Notes: generated by a model from the sequence alone, not told the origin. DNA of 44,791 bases from an uncultured Clostridium sp. (GCA_948467495.1 CAOKEO010000012.1:1-44791); one strand, 5' to 3'; shown: positions 1-8,812, numbered from the stretch's first letter. Numbers and translations are program-made.

Positions 1-52
1 TGCTTCTTTTGTCTATTTTTAACTTTTATTTTTCCCACATATTATTTATGCT

Positions 53-92
53 AATTTCTAGGATTTTCCAATATCTTCTGTATAATAAGTTT
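53..92. repeat. 40-bp direct repeat, left copy
   Basis: Matches 3326..3365 in the same orientation at 37 of 40 positions. The two copies bracket the accessory block with the methyltransferase, two orphan genes and the antisense-RNA locus. No recombinase gene is visible nearby, so an attachment-site role is only a guess; it may be a dispersed repeat. Confidence 0.75.
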
Positions 93-109
93 GTATATAG
101 TTTGCACAT

Positions 110-724
110 TTATTTTTTAAATCCCACCGTATAAAATAATGAATAAGGTATAATTTTTTCTTTATATATCTTTTGTCCATTATAAAAAGTATCTGATTTT
201 ATATTTGAAAATCCTACACTTTCAAATATACTTTCCATATATCTATGTTCAAATCCATTGTGCCCATTAAAATCTTTTTGATTTATATGAAAACTACCAT
301 CTTCTTTATCTAAATCAATTATGCATAACGCACCATTTTCATTAAGTAAATCATAAAATATTTTAATTATCCTTTCTGTATCCAATATATGATGAAGTGT
401 TAAAGAAGTATATATTAAATCAAATTTTTCTCCTTTATATGCTTTATCCATTAAATCAATTTGAATAGGAAACACATTATTTTTCTTACTCTTATCTAGT
501 TTTTCTTTTACTATTTTAATCATTTCTTTTTCTGAATCCATAAGCGTTACTTTTTTAAATCTATCACATAAATTCAAACCAATAAGTCCAGTAGCACATC
601 CGTATTCCATTATTGAATTATATTTTTCATTTCCTATTATTTCATTTATTTTTTCGGCTACCTCTTTGGATCTTTCTATTCTTGCCTCATTATCCCAATT
701 TTTAGCTCTACTTCCAAAAGACAT
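110..724 (-). CDS. Class I SAM-dependent methyltransferase, substrate unknown
   Basis: About 204 residues with a Rossmann methyltransferase pattern: motif I EYGCATGLIG near residue 40, the acidic strand-2 end LMDSEKEM near 62, and the motif-IV region DLIYTSLTLHHI near 103. This family transfers a methyl group from SAM to small molecules or proteins; nothing here gives the acceptor. Two ATGs lie six bases apart; AAGGAG sits 7 nt before the second (724) and only 1 nt before the first (730), so I use 724. It stands alone in an accessory stretch, separated from the next gene by about 230 AT-rich bases. A small-molecule methyltransferase is the safest reading. Confidence 0.8.
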   Translation of the reverse strand: MSFGSRAKNWDNEARIERSKEVAEKINEIIGNEKYNSIMEYGCATGLIGLNLCDRFKKVTLMDSEKEMIKIVKEKLDKSKKNNVFPIQIDLMDKAYKGEKFDLIYTSLTLHHILDTERIIKIFYDLLNENGALCIIDLDKEDGSFHINQKDFNGHNGFEHRYMESIFESVGFSNIKSDTFYNGQKIYKEKIIPYSLFYTVGFKK

Positions 725-954
725 AATCATACTCCTTTTTTATATTTCATTATTATAAATCTTTTTCTTGATAATTATATCTTAACTTATATACTTTTAT
801 CCCCTTAATAAGTACTTTTATCAATTTTACCATAATACAACAAAAAAATAAAGAATGATATTAACATTTTAACTACCTATCAAATTTTACTACTTTATAT
901 AGTATCAAAAATTTGATAATATTTGGCACAGAAAATTAAAAAGTAAAAGTACTT

Positions 955-1692
955 TTACCATACTTGTGTTACTAATAATAACCTTTTCTCTAACTCATTT
1001 TTTGCCATATATTGAACAATTCCATGATTCCAATTATTAACTTTATATGGTTCACTTTTTAATATATAAAATTTTGCTTCGTTTAAAAAGTTATCATATT
1101 CATTATTATTAAAAAGAAATCTTGGCTCATGTATACCATATGAATTCAAATCATGCTTATTTTCACTATTTATTTCTATTTCTTTTTGAATATCATGGCT
1201 AAAATTTGAAATATAGCTATCAATATCACTATGATCCATTTCAAAAAGTAATTCAAGATTAAATCCACCTTGCAAAAATTGTGGACAATAAAAGAATCTA
1301 ACCTTATTACTGTCTAATATATCATTTGGAATTTTATTTGGAAATTGATAGGTATAGGTATCATATCCTGCAATATTATATATGTGTTTATATCTTAGTG
1401 GATTATTCTCATATGAAGTTCCTTCATCTACTGCTACAAATACAAGAATAAAAAAATTAAGAACCATACTTATTACTATTAAGCTAATGGTTAGTATAAT
1501 ACCTAGCATATCTTTTATTTTTTCTCTTTTTAGTAACCAAACAATTGATATCATAAAAGTAATGGGAATTGCTAATATGATTGATTGTAATAAATGTGGA
1601 TTGATTGTACAGAAATTAAGCTGATAAAACCAAAATATATAATTAATTATTACTATGCTTAATACTATAATATAAATTTTTTTGTATTTCAC
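955..1692 (-). CDS. Hypothetical membrane protein, N-terminal TM segments plus outside domain
   Basis: 245 residues, not recognised. Three hydrophobic helices are visible, roughly residues 5-25, 33-53 and 63-90, followed by a polar domain of about 150 residues (DEGTSYENN onward, probably extracytoplasmic) rich in Asn, Asp and aromatic residues. AAGGTG six to seven bases before the ATG supports the start. The 260 bases on its 5' side separate it from the methyltransferase and no shared operon is apparent. The orphan character and position between two copies of a direct repeat suggest accessory DNA. Confidence 0.65.
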   Translation of the reverse strand: MKYKKIYIIVLSIVIINYIFWFYQLNFCTINPHLLQSIILAIPITFMISIVWLLKREKIKDMLGIILTISLIVISMVLNFFILVFVAVDEGTSYENNPLRYKHIYNIAGYDTYTYQFPNKIPNDILDSNKVRFFYCPQFLQGGFNLELLFEMDHSDIDSYISNFSHDIQKEIEINSENKHDLNSYGIHEPRFLFNNNEYDNFLNEAKFYILKSEPYKVNNWNHGIVQYMAKNELEKRLLLVTQVW

Positions 1693-1767
1693 ATTATCAC
1701 CTTCTTTTATTTTTAAGTATTATATATTAATTTGGTTAATTTGTCAAACATTTGTTTTTTATTTTTT

Positions 1768-1794
1768 GAAAAATAAGACTACATAGGTAGCCTT
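1768..1794 (-). terminator. Rho-independent terminator of the 1802..2797 gene
   Basis: Read on the minus strand, AAGGCTAC and GTAGTCTT form an 8-bp stem with one G-U pair around the loop CTAT, followed by a run of T. It begins 7 bases after the stop codon. Confidence 0.8.
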
Positions 1795-1801
1795 ATAAAT
1801 A

Positions 1802-2797
1802 TTATTTATGTTCCATATTAAATTTTATTGTTACATTATATTCATGCATTACTCCTGAAGCTACTGATATCATAGCCATATTATTAGCAGTACTCCCAAA
1901 TAATCCTTTTATTAAATTATTATCACAATATTCATCTATTTCTTTAAAATCTGTAAAATCATATCTATCTGTTATTGTAATATCTAAATTCCACTTATCA
2001 TTATCTCTATTTCCTCTTATATTTATCATAGTATTATTTAATGCTAAAAATAAATCAGAACTTGCATAATTTATCTCATAAGTAACATCTAATTTACTTT
2101 TATTTTTGTTTTCTACTAATATATTTTCAATTATATTTTGAAAGTTTACGTCACTTCTTATATCATCTACTATTTTTCCACTAACAATCATTCTATCTTT
2201 TGGATTGTCTTGTAATGAGTGCTCTATAAAATCTGTTCCATTTGGATATTTATTTTTAAATAATTTAACAATTGCCTTCCAAAAATATAATTGAATATCA
2301 GCTATTGCTCCTCCCAGATACTTCTTGTTTCTATAATAAGTACTAAAAGCAAATAGTAAATTATCAAATAAAAAATTTTGTATATATTCTGAATCAACTT
2401 CTTCTAATTTATTCTTTATATTTCGAAATTTATTATATAATTTATATATTTCATATGCTTGCTTTAGTGTAATTATATTTTTTCCTGTTTGCTTTTTACT
2501 AGTTCCGATAGTTTCAATATCTTTTCCAACTTTATTTTTCATATTATCATAAGCACTTAAAGGTACTTTATCTAATAATTGCAAAGTCAAGTATCTATTT
2601 GTTAATAAAACTTTTTCTTCTTTATTTAGCAATTTCTTTTTTGTAATTTGTGCAACTTTTTTATTAAGTAAATTTTCTCCTTTTAAATTTTTAGGCTTAT
2701 CCATGTCAATTAAACTACACATATTTTTTAAACATCCCAATCCAAAATGAGTTGTTTGATTTGATACTTTTCTTCCACATACACTACATCTATTCAA
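1802..2797 (-). CDS. Hypothetical protein with N-terminal Cys/His zinc-finger-like motif
   Basis: 331 residues, starting at TTG with AAGGAG eight bases upstream. The first 26 residues hold CSVCGRKV...HFGLGCLKNMC, a CxxC-x(n)-H/C pattern that recalls the small treble-clef fingers at the start of some phage and mobile-element proteins (DUF6011-like). The rest is a mixed alpha/beta protein with Lys/Asn-rich helices and no catalytic motif I know. It has its own terminator and no close partner. A nucleic-acid role is plausible from the finger alone; function unknown. Confidence 0.65.
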   Translation of the reverse strand: MNRCSVCGRKVSNQTTHFGLGCLKNMCSLIDMDKPKNLKGENLLNKKVAQITKKKLLNKEEKVLLTNRYLTLQLLDKVPLSAYDNMKNKVGKDIETIGTSKKQTGKNIITLKQAYEIYKLYNKFRNIKNKLEEVDSEYIQNFLFDNLLFAFSTYYRNKKYLGGAIADIQLYFWKAIVKLFKNKYPNGTDFIEHSLQDNPKDRMIVSGKIVDDIRSDVNFQNIIENILVENKNKSKLDVTYEINYASSDLFLALNNTMINIRGNRDNDKWNLDITITDRYDFTDFKEIDEYCDNNLIKGLFGSTANNMAMISVASGVMHEYNVTIKFNMEHK

Positions 2798-2987
2798 TAT
2801 AATTCTCCTTAGGTCTTTCTATATTATTTTTTATATTCTATCACAAGTCTCTAAAAAAGAAAAGTCCCCTATTATCGCATATTTATCTGTGGCTAAAACT
2901 AGAGTATTAAAATTTGAAATATTTTTATCTCGTTCGCTTGTTTGAATATAAAATTATAGTAATATAGTAACAACCTAACGTTAAAGG

Positions 2988-3011
2988 AAAGGCTAGCCTT
3001 TTCTAAAAGGC
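2988..3011 (+). promoter_or_regulatory. Competing hairpins in the 5' leader of the 41-codon ORF
   Basis: AAAGGCTAGCCTTT (2988..3001) is a perfect palindrome, and GCCTTTTCTAAAAGGC (2996..3011) forms an overlapping hairpin that ends beside the ribosome binding site GGGAAGGGGG. The two structures exclude each other. Structured leaders of this kind are usual for type I toxin mRNAs; the role here is inferred. Confidence 0.5.
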
Positions 3012-3028
3012 GGGAAGGGGGTTTACAA

Positions 3029-3154
3029 ATGACCATTGGAGATGCAATTCTTAATTTAGTTGATAAGTTACTAACTGAAAGAGAAAAAGTCATACGACTA
3101 GAACTGTCACAGCAACATCAATTAAATAAAGATGAGCAATCAGACAAAGACTAA
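3029..3154 (+). CDS. 41-residue protein under antisense-RNA control, toxin-like
   Basis: Short ORF with a strong G-rich ribosome binding site ending 8 nt before the ATG and its own terminator 20 bases after the stop. The N-terminal half (MTIGDAILNLVDKLLTEREK) could form an amphipathic helix; the C-terminal half is charged (ends KDEQSDKD). It is not a clear transmembrane peptide, unlike Fst or TxpA toxins. What marks it out is its context: a convergent RNA at 3212..3287 carries a loop complementary to bases 3030..3040, overlapping the ATG. I read it as the coding half of a type I toxin-antitoxin-like or antisense-regulated locus; toxicity is not shown. Confidence 0.65.
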   Translation: MTIGDAILNLVDKLLTEREKVIRLELSQQHQLNKDEQSDKD

Positions 3155-3174
3155 TTGTAAACATACATAAGTCG

Positions 3175-3208
3175 ATAGAGTAGATAGTTGCAGTCTGCTC
3201 TATTTTTG
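3175..3208 (+). terminator. Terminator of the 41-codon mRNA, with a loop matching the antisense RNA
   Basis: ATAGAGTAGA and TCTGCTCTAT pair with one G-U wobble around the loop TAGTTGCAG, followed by TTTTT. The loop contains GTTGCA, complementary to the loop TGCAAC of the antisense terminator at 3212..3245, so the two hairpins could kiss. Confidence 0.85.
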
Positions 3209-3211
3209 AGT

Positions 3212-3287
3212 AAAAAAAATATGTGTGTAGTTGCATTACACACATGTCTACAAGTTTGACCATTGGAATCAAACACATTTATTTTGT
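3212..3287 (-). ncRNA. Antisense RNA of about 75 nt facing the 41-codon ORF
   Basis: Its promoter is TTGACA-N17-TATTAT (3322..3294) and its terminator is ATGTGTGTA/TACACACAT (3221..3245) followed by eight T. Near its 5' end GTTTGA and TCAAAC pair to present the 9-nt loop TTCCAATGG, complementary to the start region of the ORF; the shared 11-mer TGACCATTGGA lies at 3030..3040 and 3257..3267. The terminator loop TGCAAC complements GTTGCA in the terminator loop of the mRNA. The two transcripts converge but need not overlap, so pairing would act in trans, as in par of plasmid pAD1. The 5' end is estimated from the promoter. Confidence 0.75.
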
Positions 3288-3293
3288 AATTAA

Positions 3294-3322
3294 ATAATAG
3301 CATATTCTTTTGCATTTGTCAA
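3294..3322 (-). promoter_or_regulatory. Consensus promoter of the antisense RNA
   Basis: TTGACA (3317..3322 read on the minus strand), a spacer of exactly 17, and TATTAT (3294..3299). It is much closer to consensus than anything upstream of the convergent ORF, as expected for an antitoxin RNA made in excess. Confidence 0.85.
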
Positions 3323-3325
3323 ATA

Positions 3326-3365
3326 AATTTCTAGAATTTTCCAATATTTTCTGTATAATAAATTT
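3326..3365. repeat. 40-bp direct repeat, right copy
   Basis: Right-hand partner of 53..92 with three mismatches. It lies just upstream of the antisense promoter. From here to 3526 (AT-rich, no RNA or gene recognised) there is only a weak hairpin near 3468..3495. Confidence 0.75.
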
Positions 3366-3526
3366 CCATATAAAATTATCTTTTTAGATAACTATAATTA
3401 TTGATATTTACTCATTCTTTAACACCTCTCAAAATGTAAGTTGTGGCTGGAAAAAATACAACACGAAATAGCTGAAAAATACTATTTATTTCAACTACTC
3501 CGTGCCTTTCTCTTATTTTCTCTCTT

Positions 3527-3754
3527 TTAGATGTCCTTATTGGCTAAAAAAATAACAAAATCTTTAAACAACTCATCTACATAGATTACAGCCTCTGCAT
3601 TAATCAGACACCCATGATAAGTTTTTGCCTGCCATTCCTTGTATAATTTTGAAAATGTCTCGAAATCGCAGTTTACCTTTCCTTGAGATTGTAATTGTTT
3701 TAATAATTGCCGTAAGCTAAATTCCTCAGGGGAATAGAGAATAAATGCTTTCAT
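3527..3754 (-). CDS. 75-residue orphan protein containing an in-frame CGG
   Basis: Small soluble protein, not recognised; AAAGGAGG lies 7 nt before the ATG, one of the best sites in the window. It is predicted mostly helical, with aromatic residues (YKEWQAKTYHG) in the middle and a hydrophobic C-terminal segment (DFVIFLANKDI). Codon 15 is CGG (3710..3712) and here the zero frame continues normally, whereas a +1 shift would stop after three more codons. It is therefore the single exception to the CGG pattern seen elsewhere in the window. Isolation and location in the accessory block fit recent import. Confidence 0.6.
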   Translation of the reverse strand: MKAFILYSPEEFSLRQLLKQLQSQGKVNCDFETFSKLYKEWQAKTYHGCLINAEAVIYVDELFKDFVIFLANKDI

Positions 3755-3884
3755 TGGAATACCTCCTTTATGAAATCTGTGTTGTCATTATATTCTCGTA
3801 TTTTATGTTTTATGTCTAAAAACTTTTAATATAATCTCAACGACAACTTACTATTAGTCAATATGATTATAGCATAGATTAAAT

Positions 3885-3935
3885 AAAAAAATACATACTT
3901 TACTTATTTTAATTAATAAAGTATGCATTTTATTT
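3885..3935. terminator. Bidirectional hairpin terminator
   Basis: ATACATACTTTA and TAAAGTATGCAT pair with one wobble around a 14-nt loop and are flanked by A and T runs on both sides. It lies about 50 bases 3' of the truncated ZIP gene and probably stops that transcript. The rest of 3755..3978 shows only AT-rich upstream sequence. Confidence 0.65.
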
Positions 3936-3978
3936 TAAATTACATTTGAATTCAAATCATTTATCAAGCACTTTTCAC

Positions 3979-4455
3979 TTAGTGTCTACTTTGGAATCTA
4001 CCTTCTGGTATATCATGTAAGCAAATAGCTAAAGCTAAACTCAACCCAAGTTTCATGGATGCCTCAAAACCAGAACCTATAGCTAACCCCTCTGGGAAAT
4101 TATGAATCGCCAATCCGATTGAAACAATAATTCCTGTTTTTAACAAAACATTACTTTTCCCCTTTAATGAAACATTTTGATTAAACTTTTTTTCAACTAA
4201 TAAATCGCAAAATATCATGCCTATAATTCCTAATACAATTCCTATCACAACATTTGCTATTGCACTTATTCCTAGTGCTTCTGGAATTAAATCAAAACAT
4301 ATAACAGCCATCATCAATCCAGATGCAAAAGCTAAGATAAAGCTCAAAAATTTATTCGAATGTTTTTTTATTACCACACCCATTATACCACCTAGGGTAG
4401 TGCCAAACGTTCCAAAAAATAGACCTAATAGAGTAGTCTTTAATATTTCTTCCAT
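3979..4455 (-). pseudogene. ZIP-family metal transporter, C-terminally truncated
   Basis: The 158 residues from the ATG at 4455 match the first five helices of a ZIP (ZupT/GufA-like) divalent-metal transporter, including the helix-4 metal site HNFPEGLAIG and the start of the helix-5 site HDIPEG. ZIP proteins import zinc, iron or manganese across the inner membrane. Straight after HDIPEG the sequence becomes RFQSRH and stops; no continuation exists in any frame downstream, so the last three helices are gone and transport is unlikely. No CGG lies at the break, so this is a real deletion, not recoding. The start follows GGGAG; longer upstream reading lacks a ribosome site. Confidence 0.8.
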
Positions 4456-4596
4456 GAAATGACTCCCTTTCCTAATATGTTTATTCAAGTGTATTTTCAT
4501 ATAAACTATTTTATTCATAGAAGGTAGGTATAGATCAGTGACACGTTTGTTAATAAACAAATCATTCCACAGGTTAAAATAATATCTGGAAAAAAA

Positions 4597-5655
4597 TTAC
4601 TCCTCTCCCTTTAATCTCTCGGCTCTATCAGCTGCAATCAAATTATCTATCATCTCTTCAATATCACCATTTAGAAAACTCTCCATTTGGTAAATACTCA
4701 TTCCAATTCTATGATCTGTAATTCTTCCCTGTGGGTAATTATAGGTTCTAATTTTTTCACTTCTGTCACCAGAACCTACTTGTGTCTTTCTACTATTAGC
4801 TATTTCACTATCTTGTTTTTCTTTTTCTATCTCATATAATTTCGTTCTAAGCATCTTCATAGCATTATCTTTATTTTGAAATTGTGATCTTTCTGTTTGA
4901 CACTCTACAACAATTCCTGTTGGTTCATGAATTAACCTAACAGCTGATGAGGTTTTATTAATATGTTGCCCTCCTGCTCCAGAAGCTCTAAATACCTCCA
5001 TCTTGATATCAGATGGATTAACTTCTATTTCTACATCTTCTACAACTGGTAATACAGCAACTGTTGCGGTTGACGTATGAATTCTTCCACTACTTTCTGT
5101 ATCAGGAACTCTTTGTACCCTATGAACTCCACTTTCAAATTTTAATCTACTATAAACGCCTTTTCCTGTAATCATAAAGGATATTTCTTTATACCCTCCT
5201 AATCCTGTCTCATTTTCATTTAACACTTCCAATTTCCAATGTTTCTTTTCTGCATACATCGTGTACATTCTAAATAAAGTTCCCGCAAATAAAGCTGCTT
5301 CCTCTCCTCCTGCACCTGCTCTAATTTCACACATAATATTTTTGTCATCGTCTGGATCCTTTGGAATTAGTAAAATTTTCAATTCTTCTTCTAGTTTAGG
5401 TAAATTTTCTTTTGCCTCGTAATATTCTGCTTCTGCTAATTCCTTCATTTCTGTATCCTGTAACAATTCTTGTGCCTCTTCCATAGACTGTTTTACTTTT
5501 TTATATTCTCTAAATTTTAATACTACATCTTCTATACTGGCATGTTCTTTCACTAGTTTTTGCCACTCTGCTTGATTAGCAATTATTTCTGAATCTGCAA
5601 TTAATTTTGTTAATTCCTCATATCTTTCTTCCACAGCTTGTAATTTCTCAAACAT
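4597..5655 (-). CDS. prfA: Peptide chain release factor 1
   Basis: 352 residues, about family length. RF1 reads UAA and UAG in the ribosomal A site and triggers hydrolysis of peptidyl-tRNA. The catalytic GGQ loop is present as [15 protein letters not shown] near residue 225, the codon-recognition domain contains [16 protein letters not shown], and the tail [10 protein letters not shown] is typical. AAGGAGAATAATT precedes the ATG. Its stop is 20-odd bases from the 5' region of the broken transporter; it seems to be transcribed alone or together with the upstream genes on the same strand. No in-frame CGG. Confidence 0.98.
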   Translation of the reverse strand: MFEKLQAVEERYEELTKLIADSEIIANQAEWQKLVKEHASIEDVVLKFREYKKVKQSMEEAQELLQDTEMKELAEAEYYEAKENLPKLEEELKILLIPKDPDDDKNIMCEIRAGAGGEEAALFAGTLFRMYTMYAEKKHWKLEVLNENETGLGGYKEISFMITGKGVYSRLKFESGVHRVQRVPDTESSGRIHTSTATVAVLPVVEDVEIEVNPSDIKMEVFRASGAGGQHINKTSSAVRLIHEPTGIVVECQTERSQFQNKDNAMKMLRTKLYEIEKEKQDSEIANSRKTQVGSGDRSEKIRTYNYPQGRITDHRIGMSIYQMESFLNGDIEEMIDNLIAADRAERLKGEE

Positions 5656-5759
5656 AATTATTCTCCTTTTTTAATTTTCTGGTCGTATTATACTACTTTT
5701 TATCCTGATTGTAAATGATTTTATTCTTCTATCAGTTCAAATAATGAATTTCTTTGTTT

Positions 5760-7682
5760 TTATATTTCTATCTCATTAAATTTTAAATCCAATTGCCTTA
5801 AAACCTCTTGTTCCCTATTCGTACAAGTAAATACAATCACTTGATGTCCAGAAAATCTTTGTGCAATATATCTCAAAATATTAATTAATCTTTCTGTATC
5901 ATAATAAGCAAATGTCTCATCCAAAATAATTGGCATTTTTTCCTCTGATAAGTTTTCCACTAATGCAAGCCTTAAAGAAAGATATAATTGGTCAATGGTA
6001 CCTATACTTAATCTAGATGCTGGTATATAATTTCCATTTTCTAATTCTACTACTAGTCCATTATCATCATTTAATCTGACATTCGTATATTTTTGGCTCG
6101 TAATTTCTGCTATTGTTTTAGATAACTCTTCTGTAAACTTAGGGGTAACTGTATTCCTCATCTTCTCATTTGATTGATTTAAAACTTCTTTTGCTAAATT
6201 TATACTTTTTTCTAAATTTCTAAGACTTCTCATCTTTTGTGTATTTTCAACTAACTTTTCTTCTATGCTTGATAAGTTTTCTAATTTTGGTTCTATATTT
6301 TTATTATCTAAATCCAAAGTATGTAATTCAATTCTTCTTTTATTTAATTCATTTTCTACATTTTGTATTTCTAAATTAATATTTTCTAGTTCTGCTAAAG
6401 CACTTATTTTATCTTCTTCCATTTTTTGAAAATATTTATCTTTTATCTTTTGCTTTTCCAAATTTATCTTTAACTTAAAATCATTTTTTAATTTATTTAT
6501 TTCAACTTCCATTTCCTCATTGTTTTTTTCTAATAAATCTCTCTCATTCTCTAATTTGCTTACTTGTAATTCTACTTTTTCTAAATCATTTTGCACCTTG
6601 AATTCCTTATTTTTTATCTTATTTTTGGCATGCAGAGCAATGGTTGTAAATATTGGTACCGTAAGAAGAAAAGCACAATTAAAATAACTGTTTTTTATAA
6701 AAATAAATTGTAAAATGTTAAGTAAAAGAACTCCTAAAAAATAAATTATTATTTTTTTATTTAATTTATTCTTTTCTATATTTATTTTTTTATTCTTTTC
6801 AAGAATTTCTTCATTTTTTACAAGAATTTCTTTTATTTTACCTTTAATTATCTTAATTTTTTCGTTATTTTCACTTTTTAAATTAATTTTTAAGTTTATC
6901 TTTTCATTCTCAATTTTTTGATTATCATTCATTAATTTTACTTCTTTTAAAAACTGACTTTCCTTTTCTAAATTTGCTATTTCTTGTTCTAGATAATTCT
7001 TTTTTTCTTCTATTTCATATTTTATATTTTCATATTTTTCTAATTCTTTTTTTTCTTCTTGTAATTCTTCTATTTTTTTACCAATTATATTAATTGGTCT
7101 TTCCCTAGTTCTTTCTGTTCCTATTTCATCTAATCTACGTCTGTCGATTCTATCCATTGCTCTTTTAAAAGAGACATTATCATCTCCTGTCCCTACTAAA
7201 TTAGCAATTTTCTGAATTAAGATATTTTGTTCTTGCTTCTCTAATGTTACTTCTTTTTGATTAACAAGAACAGTTGATAAAAATAACGCCTCATCTACTT
7301 TTGTTTGTTCATAAAAAAATTCATTCCCCTTGCTTTTATCAATGTTAAATTCTTTTGAAATATCTTCCATCCTTTCATTAAATATTTTAGGGTTTTTCTT
7401 TCTAAAATCTCTAAATATTTCAAATCTTTCTTGATTATCTAGTTCATATTCTAATTTTCCTGAAAAGTCTTCTCCTATCCAAGGCATATATTTTTCAAAG
7501 TCAGATATATCTTTCCCCTTTTTATTTCTAGAAATACCATAAAAACAGTTCGTCATAAAATTTAAAAGAGTAGATTTCCCCGCTTCGTTTTTTCCATACA
7601 CAATATTGATGTTGTCTGTAAAATCTATTTCTTTTTCTTTCAATTTTCCGTACGCATTTATCTTCAATTTATTGATTTTCAA
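5760..7682 (-). CDS. YhaN/Rad50-like AAA ATPase with membrane hairpin
   Basis: 640 residues. The N-terminal half-domain has Walker A GKNEAGKST near residue 30; two long coiled coils (about 180-290 and 360-490) flank a hydrophobic hairpin near 308-352; the C-terminal half holds the ABC signature LSIGTIDQ and Walker B MPIILDETFAYYD. This is the layout of YhaN, an SMC/Rad50-like protein that in Bacillus works with the nuclease YhaO; it is shorter than the Bacillus protein. Start is TTG with AAGGAGG nine bases upstream. It follows the nuclease gene by about 55 bases, so the two are probably one operon acting on DNA ends at the membrane. Confidence 0.85.
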   Translation of the reverse strand: MKINKLKINAYGKLKEKEIDFTDNINIVYGKNEAGKSTLLNFMTNCFYGISRNKKGKDISDFEKYMPWIGEDFSGKLEYELDNQERFEIFRDFRKKNPKIFNERMEDISKEFNIDKSKGNEFFYEQTKVDEALFLSTVLVNQKEVTLEKQEQNILIQKIANLVGTGDDNVSFKRAMDRIDRRRLDEIGTERTRERPINIIGKKIEELQEEKKELEKYENIKYEIEEKKNYLEQEIANLEKESQFLKEVKLMNDNQKIENEKINLKINLKSENNEKIKIIKGKIKEILVKNEEILEKNKKINIEKNKLNKKIIIYFLGVLLLNILQFIFIKNSYFNCAFLLTVPIFTTIALHAKNKIKNKEFKVQNDLEKVELQVSKLENERDLLEKNNEEMEVEINKLKNDFKLKINLEKQKIKDKYFQKMEEDKISALAELENINLEIQNVENELNKRRIELHTLDLDNKNIEPKLENLSSIEEKLVENTQKMRSLRNLEKSINLAKEVLNQSNEKMRNTVTPKFTEELSKTIAEITSQKYTNVRLNDDNGLVVELENGNYIPASRLSIGTIDQLYLSLRLALVENLSEEKMPIILDETFAYYDTERLINILRYIAQRFSGHQVIVFTCTNREQEVLRQLDLKFNEIEI

Positions 7683-7737
7683 AAATTTTTCCTCCTTTAT
7701 TAAGTTTATTATATCAAATATTAAATAGTATTGTCTT

Positions 7738-8812
7738 TTATTCTAACGCCTCTAGCCCTATTTCTATAGCTTTTTCTATCATTTCTTTTTCCTCTTGTCC
7801 TATATGTGGCTCCTTTAACTTTTTAAGCATTTCTTTTACAAATAAACCTTTCAAAGTAGTTTCATTCGTTATTTTTTCTAAATCATAAGCTATTTTAGTA
7901 TGGTCTTTCACTTTAATAATTCTATCATTCTCTATATATTTTAGTATTTCATATTTATTGATTGCAAAATTTCTATTTCCTGTTAAAAGCACTTTGATAT
8001 ATTCTTTATTCGAGATTTCCAATTCATTAATTTTTTCAATTAATTCTTCTTTGGATAAAATATCAGTTATATTTATTTCTTTCTCTTTAAATTTTTCCTC
8101 ATCCAATGGCTCAAATGCTAATTCAATTTTTCCCTTTTGTATTTCTCCTACTATCATTCCATGTTCCCCTAATTCATCAAATCCTAGGGAAATCGTTGAA
8201 CCTGGATATACAATATGAGAATCATAATCTGGTTTATGGATATGACCGCATAGCAACGTAATCGAATTGCTTTTCTTCTAATAATTTTCTTGTTATGGAA
8301 TTATATTGCTTTTCTTCTATAGAAGCACCATCTAATGTACCATGAATTACTAGAATATTAATTTTGTCTGGGTTGTCTACCTCTAACTTTTCTATTCCAC
8401 AATCCGTACAATAAAAATCATCAAACCCATAACCATATATGTCACAATTGTCATTTTCTATTTTTTCAATTTTATGAGAAAATATGTTTACATTTTGATT
8501 CCAATTAAATTTGCTGTAATAAGAATCTTTAATATAGGGGTCATGATTTCCTGGACTAATAAATATTTGTGTATTTGGTATTTCTTTAAATTGATTATTC
8601 ATATATTCAATAGTCGATAATTTCACATATTTGTGCTCATATAAATCTCCAGAAATAAATAAATATGGTATCTCATTTTGTTTGATATAGTCTATTACTT
8701 TCTTAAATACCTTTCGTTGTTCTAGTCTTCGTAAATCCCCTAATATACCTTTATCTGAAAGATTGACAAAGGGACTGTCAAAATGCATATCTGCTATGTG
8801 TACAAATTTCAT
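7738..8812 (-). CDS. YhaO/SbcD-like DNA repair exonuclease, needs +1 frameshift at CGG
   Basis: Two overlapping frames together give a 357-residue calcineurin-like metallophosphoesterase. Metal ligands are in HIADMHFDSP (residue 4 on), SGDLYEHK, SPGNHDPY and IHGTLDG in the first frame; the final GHIHKP ligand motif lies over the break. The zero frame reaches VAM, then CGG (codon 189), and stops three codons later. Omitting base 8248 gives VAM-GHIHKPDYDSHIVYPGS, the expected motif. The rest (to 7738) is the capping domain. Start has AAGGAGAATAAA. It would supply the nuclease for the YhaN-like ATPase downstream. Without the shift the protein loses a metal ligand and is dead. Confidence 0.85.
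8246..8248 (-). other. CGG +1 recoding site 1 (YhaO-like)
   Basis: Context on the coding strand is GCT ATG CGG TCA; skipping C gives GCT ATG GGT CAT. The glycine restored is the G of the GHIH metal motif. Confidence 0.75.

Noticed and set aside
2899-3278. Minus-strand open frames opposite the 41-codon ORF
   Set aside because: No ribosome binding site, they run through both terminators and the antisense promoter, and the sequence is better explained by the plus-strand ORF and the small RNA.
3979-4010. ZIP gene as a fifth CGG frameshift
   Set aside because: No CGG at the break and no ZIP sequence in any downstream frame.
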